From GCA-016699975 sp964420045 (lineage in GTDB: Bacteria; Patescibacteriota; Minisyncoccia; Moranbacterales; UBA1568), in NCBI GenBank assembly GCA_964420045.1, contig CAYQPQ010000010.1, positions 1-41,437 on the forward strand: 41,437 nucleotides of DNA, given 5' to 3'. The translations under genes were made by a program, and so were the position numbers. Below are positions 1 through 8,214 of the stretch, in pieces (within the stretch, counting starts at the first letter, position 1; each line of letters opens with the position of its first letter). The notes under the pieces were generated by a model that was not told the DNA's origin, did not search any database, and worked only from the letters and a program-made list of their open reading frames with translations.

Positions 1-64
1 GCTCTTTCAGTATCGTGAAACGGTGGTTTCTATTTTAAGTTAGCAATACCAGAAAAAGAATGGT

Positions 65-433
65 GTGAAACCGAAGTTTCGAGCGGATATCCCGGTGGTG
101 TTTGCGGCGATGTCGAAGCGGTCATTTTGCTACCGGATGTTTATCACACGGTATATCTTGGAAGCGAAGCGGATCCCGCTGACGGTTTTCACGCTCTATG
201 ATTATTTTCTTCTCGACACGGTAGATCGGAAGTTTATGATTGAGGCAAACAACGTGCTTGTGGCGCGCTCCAATGAGTTGTGGGTGTTTGGTCCGGTATC
301 GGAAGGCGTTGCCAAAGAAATCTGTGTTGCCGAATCGCTCGGCAAACCGATTCGCTACTTCGCCATCAAGAAACCGCATCGCCTCGTAGAGATTTCAAAA
401 TCCCACGTAGAATACGAACGCGGCGTGGAGTAG
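65..433 (+). CDS. Nucleoside 2-deoxyribosyltransferase-like protein (DUF4406/DUF7768-type)
   Basis: A protein of 122 residues starting at GTG; the frame is closed by a stop about 20 bases upstream, and an in-frame ATG at 110 is an alternative. The second half reads as a Rossmann-type strand and loop: a polar DELW-like segment (NELWVFGP), a Ser/Gly-rich loop (VSEGVAKEI), then LGKPIRYF. This arrangement is characteristic of the small DUF4406/DUF7768 proteins related to nucleoside 2-deoxyribosyltransferases, which are common in phages and small-genome bacteria. The substrate is unknown. The assignment rests on motif recall, not on a search, and no operon partner is visible. Confidence 0.6.
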   Translation: MKPKFRADIPVVFAAMSKRSFCYRMFITRYILEAKRIPLTVFTLYDYFLLDTVDRKFMIEANNVLVARSNELWVFGPVSEGVAKEICVAESLGKPIRYFAIKKPHRLVEISKSHVEYERGVE

Positions 434-746
434 TGTGCAACGAGAGGAATGGACTGGTTGAGAAATAAAAATCGCCTTCAAAGGCGGTTCTTTGCTGGAG
501 CTTATAGAATGGGAAAAGCCCTCAATACGAGAGGAACGTCTGAGTCCCAAGAATTGATAGTGTCGGAAAAAAAATCGTTCTTTTTCCCTGGAAACCAAGG
601 GGGACTCAATTTATCGATCCTCTGTTCTGAAGGCTACCCGACTTAATTGTAGCGGAGAATCCAGATACTGTAAACGTTGACTCGGTGTTGAAAATACGCT
701 CTGATTAGGATCAGAGGTTCCTTTCATAACGAGAGAGGTGTGAGAC
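434..746. other. Intergenic region with two hairpins and a possible promoter
   Basis: No convincing gene lies in these 313 bases. Three structures are visible. At about 471-488, CGCC(T)TTC/GGCGG forms a short stem that could end transcription from either side. At 541-608, TGAGTCCC pairs perfectly with GGGACTCA and encloses a second stem, GGAAAAA (565-571) with TTTTTCC (581-587). At 699-716, CTCTGAT-TAGG-ATCAGAG is a perfect 7-bp hairpin in the leader of the next gene, preceded by a TTGACT box at 677-682 that may be a -35 element. Confidence 0.5.
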
Positions 747-1139
747 ATGGTTTTTCCTGCAGAATTTGTTATTTTTAGGCGGTTACAGAGTTATTCTGAG
801 ATACCGAAACTTGAAAATTTGGGTTGCCCGGAACATCTTCTCCTTGCCGTTTCTTGCGTGTGTGAGTTGTGGGCAAAGTGTTTTCGAGATAGTAATGCTG
901 AGTGTGGAGGTATTTCTGTAGAGCGTTTCTTGTTCTCGGCTGATTTTTCTGTTATTCAGGCACATCACGAGTTAGGAGAAATAATAATGGCTCAGGATTG
1001 CGAGCTCTGGTATTGGATGATGCGTGTTGCAGAGAAAATTGTGTCTTCGGAGTTCTTTCATTTAGTTGAGGAGAGGCTGAATGCGCCAGGATTTTGTGTT
1101 CAGATTTTGACATGGACAAAGTCTTATTGTCGGAAATGA
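747..1139 (+). CDS. Orphan hypothetical protein, 130 aa
   Basis: I do not recognise this protein. It opens at ATG 747 behind a purine-rich ribosome binding site (GAGAGAGG, about 9 bases upstream) and is followed about 70 bases later by a clear terminator, so it looks like a monocistronic, really expressed gene. The predicted protein is helical, with several Cys residues and many aromatics, and has no signal peptide or clear membrane segment. Like the two other orphans in this window (7647 and 32408) it stands alone on the plus strand between core genes and has a structured leader. Confidence 0.6.
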   Translation: MVFPAEFVIFRRLQSYSEIPKLENLGCPEHLLLAVSCVCELWAKCFRDSNAECGGISVERFLFSADFSVIQAHHELGEIIMAQDCELWYWMMRVAEKIVSSEFFHLVEERLNAPGFCVQILTWTKSYCRK

Positions 1140-1208
1140 TAAAGAAGACAGTGAGTTCTTTTCAGTTTATCTCTTAAGAGGGGAAGAATGAGGATGGTTG
1201 CATTTTTT

Positions 1209-1238
1209 GGCACGCAAATTTGTTTTGCGTGCCTTTTT
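1209..1238 (+). terminator. Rho-independent terminator
   Basis: GGCACGCAAA (1209-1218) pairs perfectly with TTTGCGTGCC (1224-1233) around a 5-base loop and is followed by TTTTT. It terminates the orphan gene at 747-1139. The T-tract lies on the plus strand and overlaps the stop codon of the convergent IPK gene. Confidence 0.9.
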
Positions 1239-2070
1239 ATATTTTGATAGTGGTTCCGGTATTCGTTTTGGTAAAAGCGCTTTCGTAAGCTTCTGTCTTG
1301 AGGCCGTTAAAAACAGAGACATATCGGAGCGATTTCGGGAGCTTGTTCTTTGCGAGTCCCGCAATCTTATTTGCGAGTCCGCCGGTAACGTCTACCGAAT
1401 GTGATCCGGAAAGTGAGACGTTTTTGTTTTCCAGCAACTCTTTGAGTGTAGTGACTTGTATGAGTTTTGCGTCTTTGTTTTTGTGGGGGTCTTTGTTGAA
1501 GATGCCGTCTATGTCTGATGCAAACAAAACCCGTTCAGCTTGATATTTTTCTGCCAAGATGAAAGCGCTAGTGTCTCCGGAGAGTATGGACATACCAAGC
1601 GTTTCGTCGAACACAAGTTCGCCGTAGAGAAGAGGAATGCAGTTATGTGTCAGTGCTTGATTGATGGATTCAAAGGAACAAGAAGCTATTCGCTTCTGTC
1701 GTTGCGTGATAATGGAGGCTGTGTGAATGGGGACGATCCGAAGGTTGGCGCGTGAAAATATTTTGAAAATTTCGAGGTTGAGCAGTTGATTCGCTTGTCT
1801 GGTGAGGAAGGCGCCATACCATCGCTCGGGATCGTTCCCGAGGTCTTCCGTGAGGCGGTATTTCTTGGCAAGTTGATGCCCACCGGCACCGGCACCGTGA
1901 ATGATAATGGGACGGATATGAGGGTTCTTTTTGAGAGTTTCCTGAATTTCTGTCGCGATCCGAGCGAGGAGTGTTCTCCGTATGAATGTGCCTTCTCGGT
2001 GCTTCTGTGTGATAACGCTTCCGCCTATCTTGAGAACGATCACTCTCTTTTTTTCTGTTGAAGTATTCAT
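1237..2070 (-). CDS. Isopentenyl phosphate kinase (IPK)
   Basis: 277 residues of the amino-acid-kinase fold. It should phosphorylate isopentenyl phosphate (or dimethylallyl phosphate) with ATP to give IPP (or DMAPP), the last step of the alternative archaeal mevalonate route and a salvage step elsewhere. Visible motifs: LKIGGS (13-18, phosphate-binding Lys and Gly), HGAGAGGH (58-65, its last His in the place of the catalytic His of archaeal IPK), SGDTSA, SDIDGIF and LSGSHSVDVTGG near the C terminus, the last an IPK signature. The archaeal GGGxFGH loop appears here as GAGAGGH. The start at 2070 is chosen because its ATG overlaps the ispH stop as ATGA and because the longer upstream frame runs through ispH. 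It shares an operon with ispH, placing both enzymes at the IPP/DMAPP node. Confidence 0.88.
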   Translation of the reverse strand: MNTSTEKKRVIVLKIGGSVITQKHREGTFIRRTLLARIATEIQETLKKNPHIRPIIIHGAGAGGHQLAKKYRLTEDLGNDPERWYGAFLTRQANQLLNLEIFKIFSRANLRIVPIHTASIITQRQKRIASCSFESINQALTHNCIPLLYGELVFDETLGMSILSGDTSAFILAEKYQAERVLFASDIDGIFNKDPHKNKDAKLIQVTTLKELLENKNVSLSGSHSVDVTGGLANKIAGLAKNKLPKSLRYVSVFNGLKTEAYESAFTKTNTGTTIKI

Positions 2071-3038
2071 GATGCTCGCTTGCGTAAAAATTTCTCTTTC
2101 ATCTCTTTCAATTCGAATGGCTCCATAAAGCGAGTGGATTCTGTGGTTGTCACATGCTCCTCGAGGGTGGCGCCGAGATTTTTGAAATATTCGGCAACTT
2201 CTTGGACTCGGGATTCGGGGGCGCTGGCGCCGGCACTGATGCCAACGGTTTGTGTGTTGTCGAACCATGCAGGGTCGATGTCTTTTGCGCTATCGATGAG
2301 ATGGGCGGGTTTTCCTTTGGTGCGTGCGGTTTCGGCGAGGCGGGTGGAATTGGAAGAGTTCTTCGATCCGACGATGAGGACGATATCGGAGCGTTCCGCT
2401 ATTTCGGAAACGGCTTTCTGGCGATTGGTGGTCGCGTAGCAAATGTCTTTGCCGGGAGGGGCGACGATGTGCGGGTATTTCTGCGTGAGCGCTTGAATGA
2501 TCTCTGCCGTTTCGGGAATGCTCAGTGTGGTTTGCGTGAGGTAGGCGAGCTTTTCGTTGTTGTCAATGCGGAGTGATTCGATATCGGATTTGGTCTCGAT
2601 GAGAGGTACGGTTTTCCCGTAGGCGTGCATCGCCTCGCCGATCACCCCGATGCCTTCGGGGTGTCCCTTGTGTCCGATATAGACAACTGAATAGCCGTCT
2701 TTCATGAATCGGTGCATTTCGAGGTGCACTTTGTTTACGAGGGGGCAGGTGGCGTCGATGATTGTGCAGTGTTTCTTTCTCGCGATTTCGAAATCTTCGG
2801 GAGGGGAACCGTGCGCGGAGAAGACGACGATAGCATTTTCCGGGATGGCTTCGGCGCTGTCGACGGTGATAGCGCCGCGATCTTCCAAACTTTTCACAAC
2901 GGTTTTGTTGTGGACGATCTCGTGTTTGATATAGACCGGCGCGCCGAAAATATCGAGTGTATCCTCAACAGTTTTCACCGCGCGCGCCACGCCCGCACAG
3001 AATCCGCGCGGCGAAGCGAGAATGACTTTTTGAATCAT
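2067..3038 (-). CDS. ispH: 4-hydroxy-3-methylbut-2-enyl diphosphate reductase (IspH/LytB)
   Basis: 323 residues, the usual length. IspH is the iron-sulfur enzyme that reduces HMBPP to IPP and DMAPP, the final step of the MEP pathway. The three cluster-binding cysteines are present: Cys14 in PRGFCAGV, Cys98 in DATCPLVNKVH and Cys200 in DICYATTNRQKAV. The substrate-binding HEIVHN (39-44) and the HPEG loop (about 126-129) are also there. Its ATG overlaps the stop of the BRO-N gene (ATGA at 3035-3038) and its own TGA overlaps the IPK start, so all three are probably translationally coupled. No other MEP-pathway gene lies in the window. Confidence 0.96.
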   Translation of the reverse strand: MIQKVILASPRGFCAGVARAVKTVEDTLDIFGAPVYIKHEIVHNKTVVKSLEDRGAITVDSAEAIPENAIVVFSAHGSPPEDFEIARKKHCTIIDATCPLVNKVHLEMHRFMKDGYSVVYIGHKGHPEGIGVIGEAMHAYGKTVPLIETKSDIESLRIDNNEKLAYLTQTTLSIPETAEIIQALTQKYPHIVAPPGKDICYATTNRQKAVSEIAERSDIVLIVGSKNSSNSTRLAETARTKGKPAHLIDSAKDIDPAWFDNTQTVGISAGASAPESRVQEVAEYFKNLGATLEEHVTTTESTRFMEPFELKEMKEKFLRKRAS

Positions 3039-3877
3039 AGATTTTCCAACGCTTCTTTGAAATTTTCCATCCCATTATCTTCCGGTTTCGACAAGAAGTT
3101 TTCATGCGTGGAGACTTTTTTGCCGCTTTTCAATTCGAGATCTTTCCGTGCTTTTCCGGATACTGCGCCACCTTCTTGTGCGGCGACTCTATTTTCTTGA
3201 AACCCTTTCGCGTTTCTATTTCTCGCAATCTCTGTTGTCGATGCTTCTCCAAGCATATTGAAAATTAATTCGAGATCGTTCATGTGGTCTCGTAAATTTT
3301 CTCGTTTGAGTCCTTTGAGTTTCTGATACTCTCTTGGCGTCATACCAAATGTGGCTTTGGAAATTTCCGCGGTTAGAATGGCATATTCTCGTCCTTCTCT
3401 TACGTCGCGATTTTTCCATTCGGCGGTAAGTGTCTCTCGTATTTCGATTCCGCGCATTCTTTTTTCGATCCATGCGTCGGAGTAGCCCTTTGCTCTGTAG
3501 AGCTCGCGTGTTCGCCGTGTTGCCAATTCAGGGTCTTCGATTTCTTGCACTCGCTCATATCCGACTTTTGCCATCCATCGTTTGAACGGCTCTGCTTTGG
3601 GGGAGGGAATAGATTGAATAATGCGGAAAATACCTTCGGTATTGGCGCAGTTCAGACTTTGTTTGCCACCGGTCGTGTCAATTGGAAGGGGGGTGGCAAT
3701 TTGCCCCCACCCTTTTGCGAGTTCCGTATCACGCTTTCGCATGTCTTTTATGTATCCCTTCGGTTGCACCGAATCCGTAAGTGCAGAGACAACATCTTCA
3801 ATAACAAACCACCACTCGTCATTGTACAGTGTCTTGCGGATTTTCTTTCTCTGAAAAATCGCTATTTTGGTAATCAT
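3035..3877 (-). CDS. BRO-N domain protein (phage antirepressor-like)
   Basis: 280 residues from the ATG at 3877; a longer frame reaches 4000 but runs into the phosphomannomutase gene. The first 100 residues carry the BRO-N pattern: a strand pair ending in WWFVIEDVVSALT, then a Lys/Arg-rich turn (KDMRKRD) and the NCANTEGIFRIIQSIPSPKAEPFKRW segment seen in split form in phage antirepressors. The rest is charged and helical, with a Lys-rich tail. BRO-N domains bind DNA, and many relatives are phage or plasmid genes. Here the gene is embedded in a housekeeping operon, 10 bases after the phosphomannomutase stop and overlapping ispH by ATGA. Whether it regulates the operon is unknown. Confidence 0.8.
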   Translation of the reverse strand: MITKIAIFQRKKIRKTLYNDEWWFVIEDVVSALTDSVQPKGYIKDMRKRDTELAKGWGQIATPLPIDTTGGKQSLNCANTEGIFRIIQSIPSPKAEPFKRWMAKVGYERVQEIEDPELATRRTRELYRAKGYSDAWIEKRMRGIEIRETLTAEWKNRDVREGREYAILTAEISKATFGMTPREYQKLKGLKRENLRDHMNDLELIFNMLGEASTTEIARNRNAKGFQENRVAAQEGGAVSGKARKDLELKSGKKVSTHENFLSKPEDNGMENFKEALENL

Positions 3878-3887
3878 GGTGTGGTGG

Positions 3888-5225
3888 TTATAAACCCCGT
3901 ATGATTCCCAGCACTTCGTTGCGTTTTTGTTCCATGTGTTCTCGTGTGTCGGCTTCGAGGTTGAGGCGCAGAAGCGGCTCGGTATTGGAGGGGCGGACAT
4001 TGAACCACCAGTCGGGGAAGTCTATTTTTATGCCGTCGAGGTGAGAGATGGTTCCGTCGGAATAGGCGTGTTCGAGCTTTTTCATGACGGCATCTTTGTC
4101 GGCGACTTCGCTGTTGATCTCTCCGGAGTGATGGTATCGTTTCAGATCGCTTGCGAGAGCAGAGGCGGTTTGTTTGGTTTCGCTCATCACAGAGAGAATA
4201 AGGAGCCCTGCGAGCGAACCGGCTTCGGCATAGGAGTTTTCGAGGAAATAGTAGTGTCCGGAAAGTTCGCCGGCAAAAACGGCATTCTCGTCGCGCATTT
4301 GCCGTTTGATATTGGCGTGACCCACTTTGCATTCTTTGGCGACGCCGCCCGCTTCCTCGATGACTTCTTTCACCGCTCTCGAGGATCGGAGATCATAGAG
4401 GATGGTCGCTCCTGGGTGTGACTTTAGCACTTCACGAGCGATGATGCCGGTCATGTGATCCATGGGAATAATCTCGCCGGTTTCATCAACAAGTCCGACG
4501 CGGTCGGCATCGCCGTCAAAGGCAATGCCGAGATCGGCATGCTCTGCAACGACACGCGTGCGGAGTTCGTCGAGGGTTTCGGTTTTGAGGGGATTTGCCT
4601 CGTGCGCCGAGAACGGATGGTCAAGATCGTCGTACATCGTGACGAGCTCGATATTTTCCGGGAACATTTTGAATATCGGGAGCTCAAGAATGCCCATGGC
4701 ATTTGCGGTATCAATCACTACTTTGAAGTGCGCGTCATCAAGTCGGGCAAATTTTTCGAAATGTGCTTCGTAGGCCGGTCGTATGTCCTGTGTCGAGAGT
4801 GAACCTTCTGTGTGTGCGTCCGAAAAGGTTTCTTGCACGACTCGGTCTCGAATATCGAAGAGACCGCTTTTCTCTCCGACGGGGAGCGCGTTTTTGAGGG
4901 CGATTTTCATGCCATTGTATTCCGGTGGATTGTGAGATGCCGTGATGGAGACGGCAGCATCCACGTCGAGATGCCATGAGGCGAAATAGACCATGGGCGT
5001 GGTGAGGAGTCCAAGGTCGATCACATTGGCGCCGCTCTTTCGTGCGCCTCGCGCAAAGGCTTCGAAGAGAGCGGGGCTCGATGTGCGGGCGTCTCGCCCT
5101 AGTGCAATGGTTTTGAGTTTCAGTATATCGACAGTGGCGCGTCCGATTTTGTAGGCGTCTTCTTCGTCGAAGTCCGTACCGTAGATTCCGCGAATGTCAT
5201 AGGCTTTGAAGATGCTCGAATTCAT
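3888..5225 (-). CDS. manB: Phosphomannomutase / phosphoglucomutase
   Basis: 445 residues of the alpha-D-phosphohexomutase superfamily, interconverting hexose 6- and 1-phosphates for nucleotide-sugar and surface-polysaccharide synthesis. All four domains are recognisable: N-terminal FKAYDIRGIYG, the phosphoserine loop TASHNPPEYNGMKI, the metal-binding DGDADRVGLVDE, the sugar-binding GELSGHYYF and the C-terminal phosphate-binding SNTEPLLRLN. The GEMSGH-type motif as GELSGH fits a bifunctional PMM/PGM. It is first in the minus-strand operon with the BRO-N, ispH and IPK genes. The symbol is a family-level choice; algC or pgm would be equally defensible. Confidence 0.92.
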   Translation of the reverse strand: MNSSIFKAYDIRGIYGTDFDEEDAYKIGRATVDILKLKTIALGRDARTSSPALFEAFARGARKSGANVIDLGLLTTPMVYFASWHLDVDAAVSITASHNPPEYNGMKIALKNALPVGEKSGLFDIRDRVVQETFSDAHTEGSLSTQDIRPAYEAHFEKFARLDDAHFKVVIDTANAMGILELPIFKMFPENIELVTMYDDLDHPFSAHEANPLKTETLDELRTRVVAEHADLGIAFDGDADRVGLVDETGEIIPMDHMTGIIAREVLKSHPGATILYDLRSSRAVKEVIEEAGGVAKECKVGHANIKRQMRDENAVFAGELSGHYYFLENSYAEAGSLAGLLILSVMSETKQTASALASDLKRYHHSGEINSEVADKDAVMKKLEHAYSDGTISHLDGIKIDFPDWWFNVRPSNTEPLLRLNLEADTREHMEQKRNEVLGIIRGL

Positions 5226-5282
5226 AAGGAGAGAATCAGGAATAAGAAATTAAGAATAAAGAATGGGGAAGATGAAAGTATA

Positions 5283-5322
5283 GAAGGTGGAAGGTGGAAG
5301 ATAGAAGATGGAAGGTGGGAAT
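5283..5322. repeat. Imperfect purine-rich tandem repeat
   Basis: Between the divergent phosphomannomutase and Nudix genes the plus strand carries about five imperfect repeats of a GGAAG(A/G)T unit with a period of 7 to 8 bases. It lies in an otherwise gene-free spacer (5226-5422) in which I see no other clear signal. Confidence 0.6.
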
Positions 5323-5422
5323 GTAGGGGTTCTTGCTCTATGGGTTGTTGTCAGTTGTTTGTTCTTTGTGTCTGTTTTCCCAACATTGACAGCTTGGGGA
5401 AGAGTCGTCAAGATGGGGCTAT

Positions 5423-5956
5423 ATGTGGAAAAAGATCTCATCGAAGGAAGTATTCGCTCACCCGAAAGTGACGCTTGTCGAGGATGAAGTGGAACTCCCA
5501 AGCGGCGTCCGGCTGAATTATCTCTATTCGAAACATATTGTTGACGGGGCGACCGTGATTTGCCGTCGTCCTGATGGGAAAATTCTCGTCCAAAAGGAGT
5601 ACTCCTATCCGGCAGACGAACATCTCTATCAGTTTCCGGGCGGATTGCTTCTTCCGGACGAGAGTGTCGATGTCGGGGCGAACCGCGAGCTTATGGAAGA
5701 GGCGGGCTATCAGGCAAAGGTGCTGACGGTACTTGGTGATTACTACTACGATCATCGGAAATCAAAGGGACGGATGTATGTTTTTCTCGGTGAGAATTTG
5801 AAAGAAGCATCGCTTCCGCCCGATCCGGAGGAAGAGGGTGCGATCGAAAGTTTCTGGTTTGCGGAAGAAGAAATCGAATCAATGATACAAAAAGGCGAGA
5901 TCGAGAATAGTCGGTTTCTGTCAGCGTGGTGTTTATATCGTGTGGGGAAATGTTGA
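5423..5956 (+). CDS. Nudix hydrolase, ADP-ribose pyrophosphatase-like
   Basis: 177 residues. The Nudix box is perfect: a Gly, five residues, Glu, seven residues, then REL-x-EE-x-G (about residues 74-96, ending RELMEEAGY). The N-terminal part (WKKISSKEVFAHPKVTLVEDEVELPSG, split here for length) and the downstream Pro/Glu-rich stretch (LPPDPEEEGAIESFWF) resemble the ADP-ribose pyrophosphatase branch (NudF/YffH-like), which hydrolyses nucleoside diphosphate sugars. It is 35 bases upstream of another Nudix gene. The substrate cannot be fixed from sequence alone. Confidence 0.88.
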   Translation: MWKKISSKEVFAHPKVTLVEDEVELPSGVRLNYLYSKHIVDGATVICRRPDGKILVQKEYSYPADEHLYQFPGGLLLPDESVDVGANRELMEEAGYQAKVLTVLGDYYYDHRKSKGRMYVFLGENLKEASLPPDPEEEGAIESFWFAEEEIESMIQKGEIENSRFLSAWCLYRVGKC

Positions 5957-5991
5957 AGGCACAGAACAGTTCTTTGAGAGGGGATTGAAAA

Positions 5992-6453
5992 ATGCGCGAC
6001 GGTATCTATAGGAAGTCGGTTGGCGTGTTCGTGTGGGATAAAGATGTCTTCCTTGTTCTTCTGAGAAAGAAGGATAGATATTGGGGAATTCCGGGAGGAA
6101 AAGTGGATGTCGGAGAAAGCGCTCCGGAGGCGGTGATTCGGGAGCTTTGGGAAGAAACGGGCATCGTTGCTCGCCTTAACCAATTACATCGATTGAGGAC
6201 TCATCGCATCGATCTTGGTCATGAGGGTCTGTGGGAATATGTTTCTTTTGCAGTGAATCTGCCTGCAACACCAACGGTGACACTGAATCCCGATGAACAC
6301 ACGGATTTTGTGTGGGTGACGCCAGGGAGTCTGCTTCGATACAAAGCAAAGGGAAAACCTATTTTCCCCGGTCTGATTCAGGTAATGGGCGATGTTGGCT
6401 GTTTGCGGCTCTCTCAGGTTGAGTGTGGTGTTAAAATTCAGTTGATTTCGTGA
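5992..6453 (+). CDS. Nudix hydrolase, MutT-like
   Basis: 153 residues starting at ATG 5992 behind GAGAGGGGA, a good ribosome binding site. The Nudix box is complete (GGKVDVGESAPEAVIRELWEETG, residues about 35-57), giving the metal-binding Glu cluster of this superfamily. Such proteins hydrolyse a nucleoside diphosphate linked to another moiety, for example oxidised dNTPs; the exact substrate is unknown. It follows the ADP-ribose pyrophosphatase-like gene and may be cotranscribed with it. Confidence 0.87.
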   Translation: MRDGIYRKSVGVFVWDKDVFLVLLRKKDRYWGIPGGKVDVGESAPEAVIRELWEETGIVARLNQLHRLRTHRIDLGHEGLWEYVSFAVNLPATPTVTLNPDEHTDFVWVTPGSLLRYKAKGKPIFPGLIQVMGDVGCLRLSQVECGVKIQLIS

Positions 6454-6518
6454 CATTTTCTTGGGATTCCGCTAGCATGCAGTGAGCGGAGTCCTCTTCT
6501 TTTTTGATACTTGCAAAT

Positions 6519-7568
6519 ATGTCTCTCAAGGCGGGAATTGTTGGGTTGCCGAATGTGGGGAAGTCGACCTTGTTTAAGGCGCTCTCCGGAAAGGCGGTCG
6601 ATATCAATAACTATCCTTTTTGCACGATTGAGCCCAATGTGGGGATTGTGCCGGTGCCGGATGCGCGGTTGGGGAAGCTTGCGGCGATGTCGAAGTCGGC
6701 AAAGATCATTCCGCCGGTCGTTGAGTTTGTGGATATTGCGGGGCTCGTTGCGGGCGCGTCGAAGGGGGAGGGGCTCGGGAATAAATTTTTGGCGAATATT
6801 CGCGAGGCGGATGCGATTATCGAAGTGGTGCGGCTCTTTGAGAATCCGGATATTATTCATGTGCACGATCGCGTGGCGCCCCTTGAAGATATTGACATCA
6901 TTCATACCGAGCTCATCTTGGCGGATATGGAAACGGTCGAGAAGCGGAAGTTGAAGACCGTGAAAGATGCGCGTGCCGGGAAGAAAGATGCACTCGCCGA
7001 GATGCCGATACTCGAGCGTATTGAAGCGGCGCTTCAATCAGGGAAGCTCGCGCGGGAGGCGGGCATTTCTGAAACCGAAGATTCAAGGCGGTTGTTTCGC
7101 GAGCTGCAACTCCTCACGGCGAAGCCCTTTCTCTTTGTCTACAATATGTCCGATCCGGAGGCGGCACTTCCACCCGAGCTTGCGGCGCGTCCTCATGTGC
7201 GGCTCGATGTGAAGATAGAAGAAGAGCTGTTTTCCATGAGTGCGGACGAACAGGCGGAACTCGGGCTTTCGTCGAAGATCGGTGATCTTATCCGCGAGAC
7301 GTATTCGCTCTTGGGACTCATGACGTTTTTCACAACGGGTGAAGCGGAGACGCGCGGATGGACAGTGGCGCAGGGTTCGACCGCGCCTCTTGCCGGGGCG
7401 GCGATTCATACGGATTTCAAGGATCGATTTATTCGTGCCGAGGTGATCGGCTGGGAAGCGCTTCTTGCCGCAGGGTCATGGAGTGTCGCGCGTGAGAAAG
7501 GGACGCTTCGCCTTGAAGGAAAAGAATATGTCGTTCAAGATGGTGATGTAATGGTATTCCGGGTGTAG
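6519..7568 (+). CDS. ychF: Ribosome-associated ATPase YchF (OLA1 family)
   Basis: 349 residues, close to the usual 360. YchF is an Obg-family P-loop NTPase that prefers ATP and associates with ribosomes and stress responses. Visible: Walker A GLPNVGKST (about 8-16), the family-typical YPFCTIEPN switch, DIAGLVAGASKGEGLGNKF (G3 region), and a C-terminal TGS domain starting near LMTFFTTGE and ending VQDGDVMVFRV. The NKxD-type G4 position reads NMSD, in keeping with YchF's relaxed nucleotide specificity. The ATG at 6519 is preferred to an in-frame TTG at 6504 because MSLKAGIVG is the normal N terminus. Confidence 0.95.
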   Translation: MSLKAGIVGLPNVGKSTLFKALSGKAVDINNYPFCTIEPNVGIVPVPDARLGKLAAMSKSAKIIPPVVEFVDIAGLVAGASKGEGLGNKFLANIREADAIIEVVRLFENPDIIHVHDRVAPLEDIDIIHTELILADMETVEKRKLKTVKDARAGKKDALAEMPILERIEAALQSGKLAREAGISETEDSRRLFRELQLLTAKPFLFVYNMSDPEAALPPELAARPHVRLDVKIEEELFSMSADEQAELGLSSKIGDLIRETYSLLGLMTFFTTGEAETRGWTVAQGSTAPLAGAAIHTDFKDRFIRAEVIGWEALLAAGSWSVAREKGTLRLEGKEYVVQDGDVMVFRV

Positions 7569-7646
7569 CTATTGCTTCTCACTGAAAAATGTGGTACGTT
7601 GTCTACTGAAGTTTTCTTAACAATGTAGTCAAGAGGGGGGTTCGAA

Positions 7647-8081
7647 ATGACAGATGTGCAGCAGAATCTGATTGGTATCCGGGCGAGTGACTGTTTTTGG
7701 GACATCCTGGCAGGGAAAGTTAAGTTAGAACAAGTCGAATGTATTTTCATTCCCTGCTGGGAAGAATATAGGGTTATTATGGATAACCCAGACTCTCGAG
7801 TGGACTATGTCTGTGCTGTTATTCGAAACTCTTTCCGCTATGAGTCTCCGAAATGTCCAGAAGGAGAGGTTGATGCTTTCCTATCGCGGTCAGATGTTAT
7901 TATAAGGGAAATCGCATTGAAATTGGTATCACCGGATGAAGATAACAAATGGTGTGATCCCTGGAGAGTGAAAGGAAATGCTGTGATCGATGAATCTGGT
8001 TCTCCTAGGACATCTCTGGGGCATTGGGTGGACTCTGCTAAAAATGAGAAAATCCTTTGGAGACTTAATATTGGAGGCTGA
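7647..8081 (+). CDS. Orphan hypothetical protein, 144 aa
   Basis: Not recognised. ATG 7647 follows a strong polypurine ribosome binding site (AGAGGGGGG, about 6 bases away). The protein is acidic and soluble, has several Trp and Cys residues, and lacks signal peptide or membrane segments. It is isolated between ychF and the groEL promoter, like the other plus-strand orphans in the window. No function can be proposed. Confidence 0.6.
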   Translation: MTDVQQNLIGIRASDCFWDILAGKVKLEQVECIFIPCWEEYRVIMDNPDSRVDYVCAVIRNSFRYESPKCPEGEVDAFLSRSDVIIREIALKLVSPDEDNKWCDPWRVKGNAVIDESGSPRTSLGHWVDSAKNEKILWRLNIGG

Positions 8082-8126
8082 ACTGAAGTAGAAAGTATCG
8101 AATTTCCAAACCATTCAAACCGGGTC

Positions 8127-8155
8127 TTGACACTCGGTTTTTCTTTTCTTACAAT
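8127..8155 (+). promoter_or_regulatory. groEL promoter (housekeeping sigma factor)
   Basis: TTGACA (8127-8132), a 17-base spacer, then TACAAT (8150-8155): a perfect -35 and a five-of-six -10. Transcription should start near 8162, inside the CIRCE operator. A hairpin (AACCGGGT with ACTCGGTT around 8118-8139) overlaps the -35 box; it could also serve as the terminator of the upstream orphan gene. Confidence 0.88.
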
Positions 8156-8159
8156 TGAT

Positions 8160-8186
8160 TTAGCAGTCAATATGTTCGAGTGCTAA
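8160..8186 (+). promoter_or_regulatory. CIRCE operator (HrcA-binding inverted repeat)
   Basis: TTAGCAGTC - nine bases - GAGTGCTAA. This matches the CIRCE consensus TTAGCACTC-N9-GAGTGCTAA at 17 of 18 arm positions, with the correct 9-base spacer. It covers the predicted transcription start of groEL, so heat-shock repression by HrcA is expected. No hrcA gene lies in the window. Confidence 0.95.
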
Positions 8187-8214
8187 ATCAGATAAATTGT
8201 TAACGAATGAGACT

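Noticed and set aside
3874..4332. Arg-rich minus-strand frame inside the phosphomannomutase gene.
   Set aside because: It is a shadow of the conserved gene in another frame; the amino-acid composition is unnatural.
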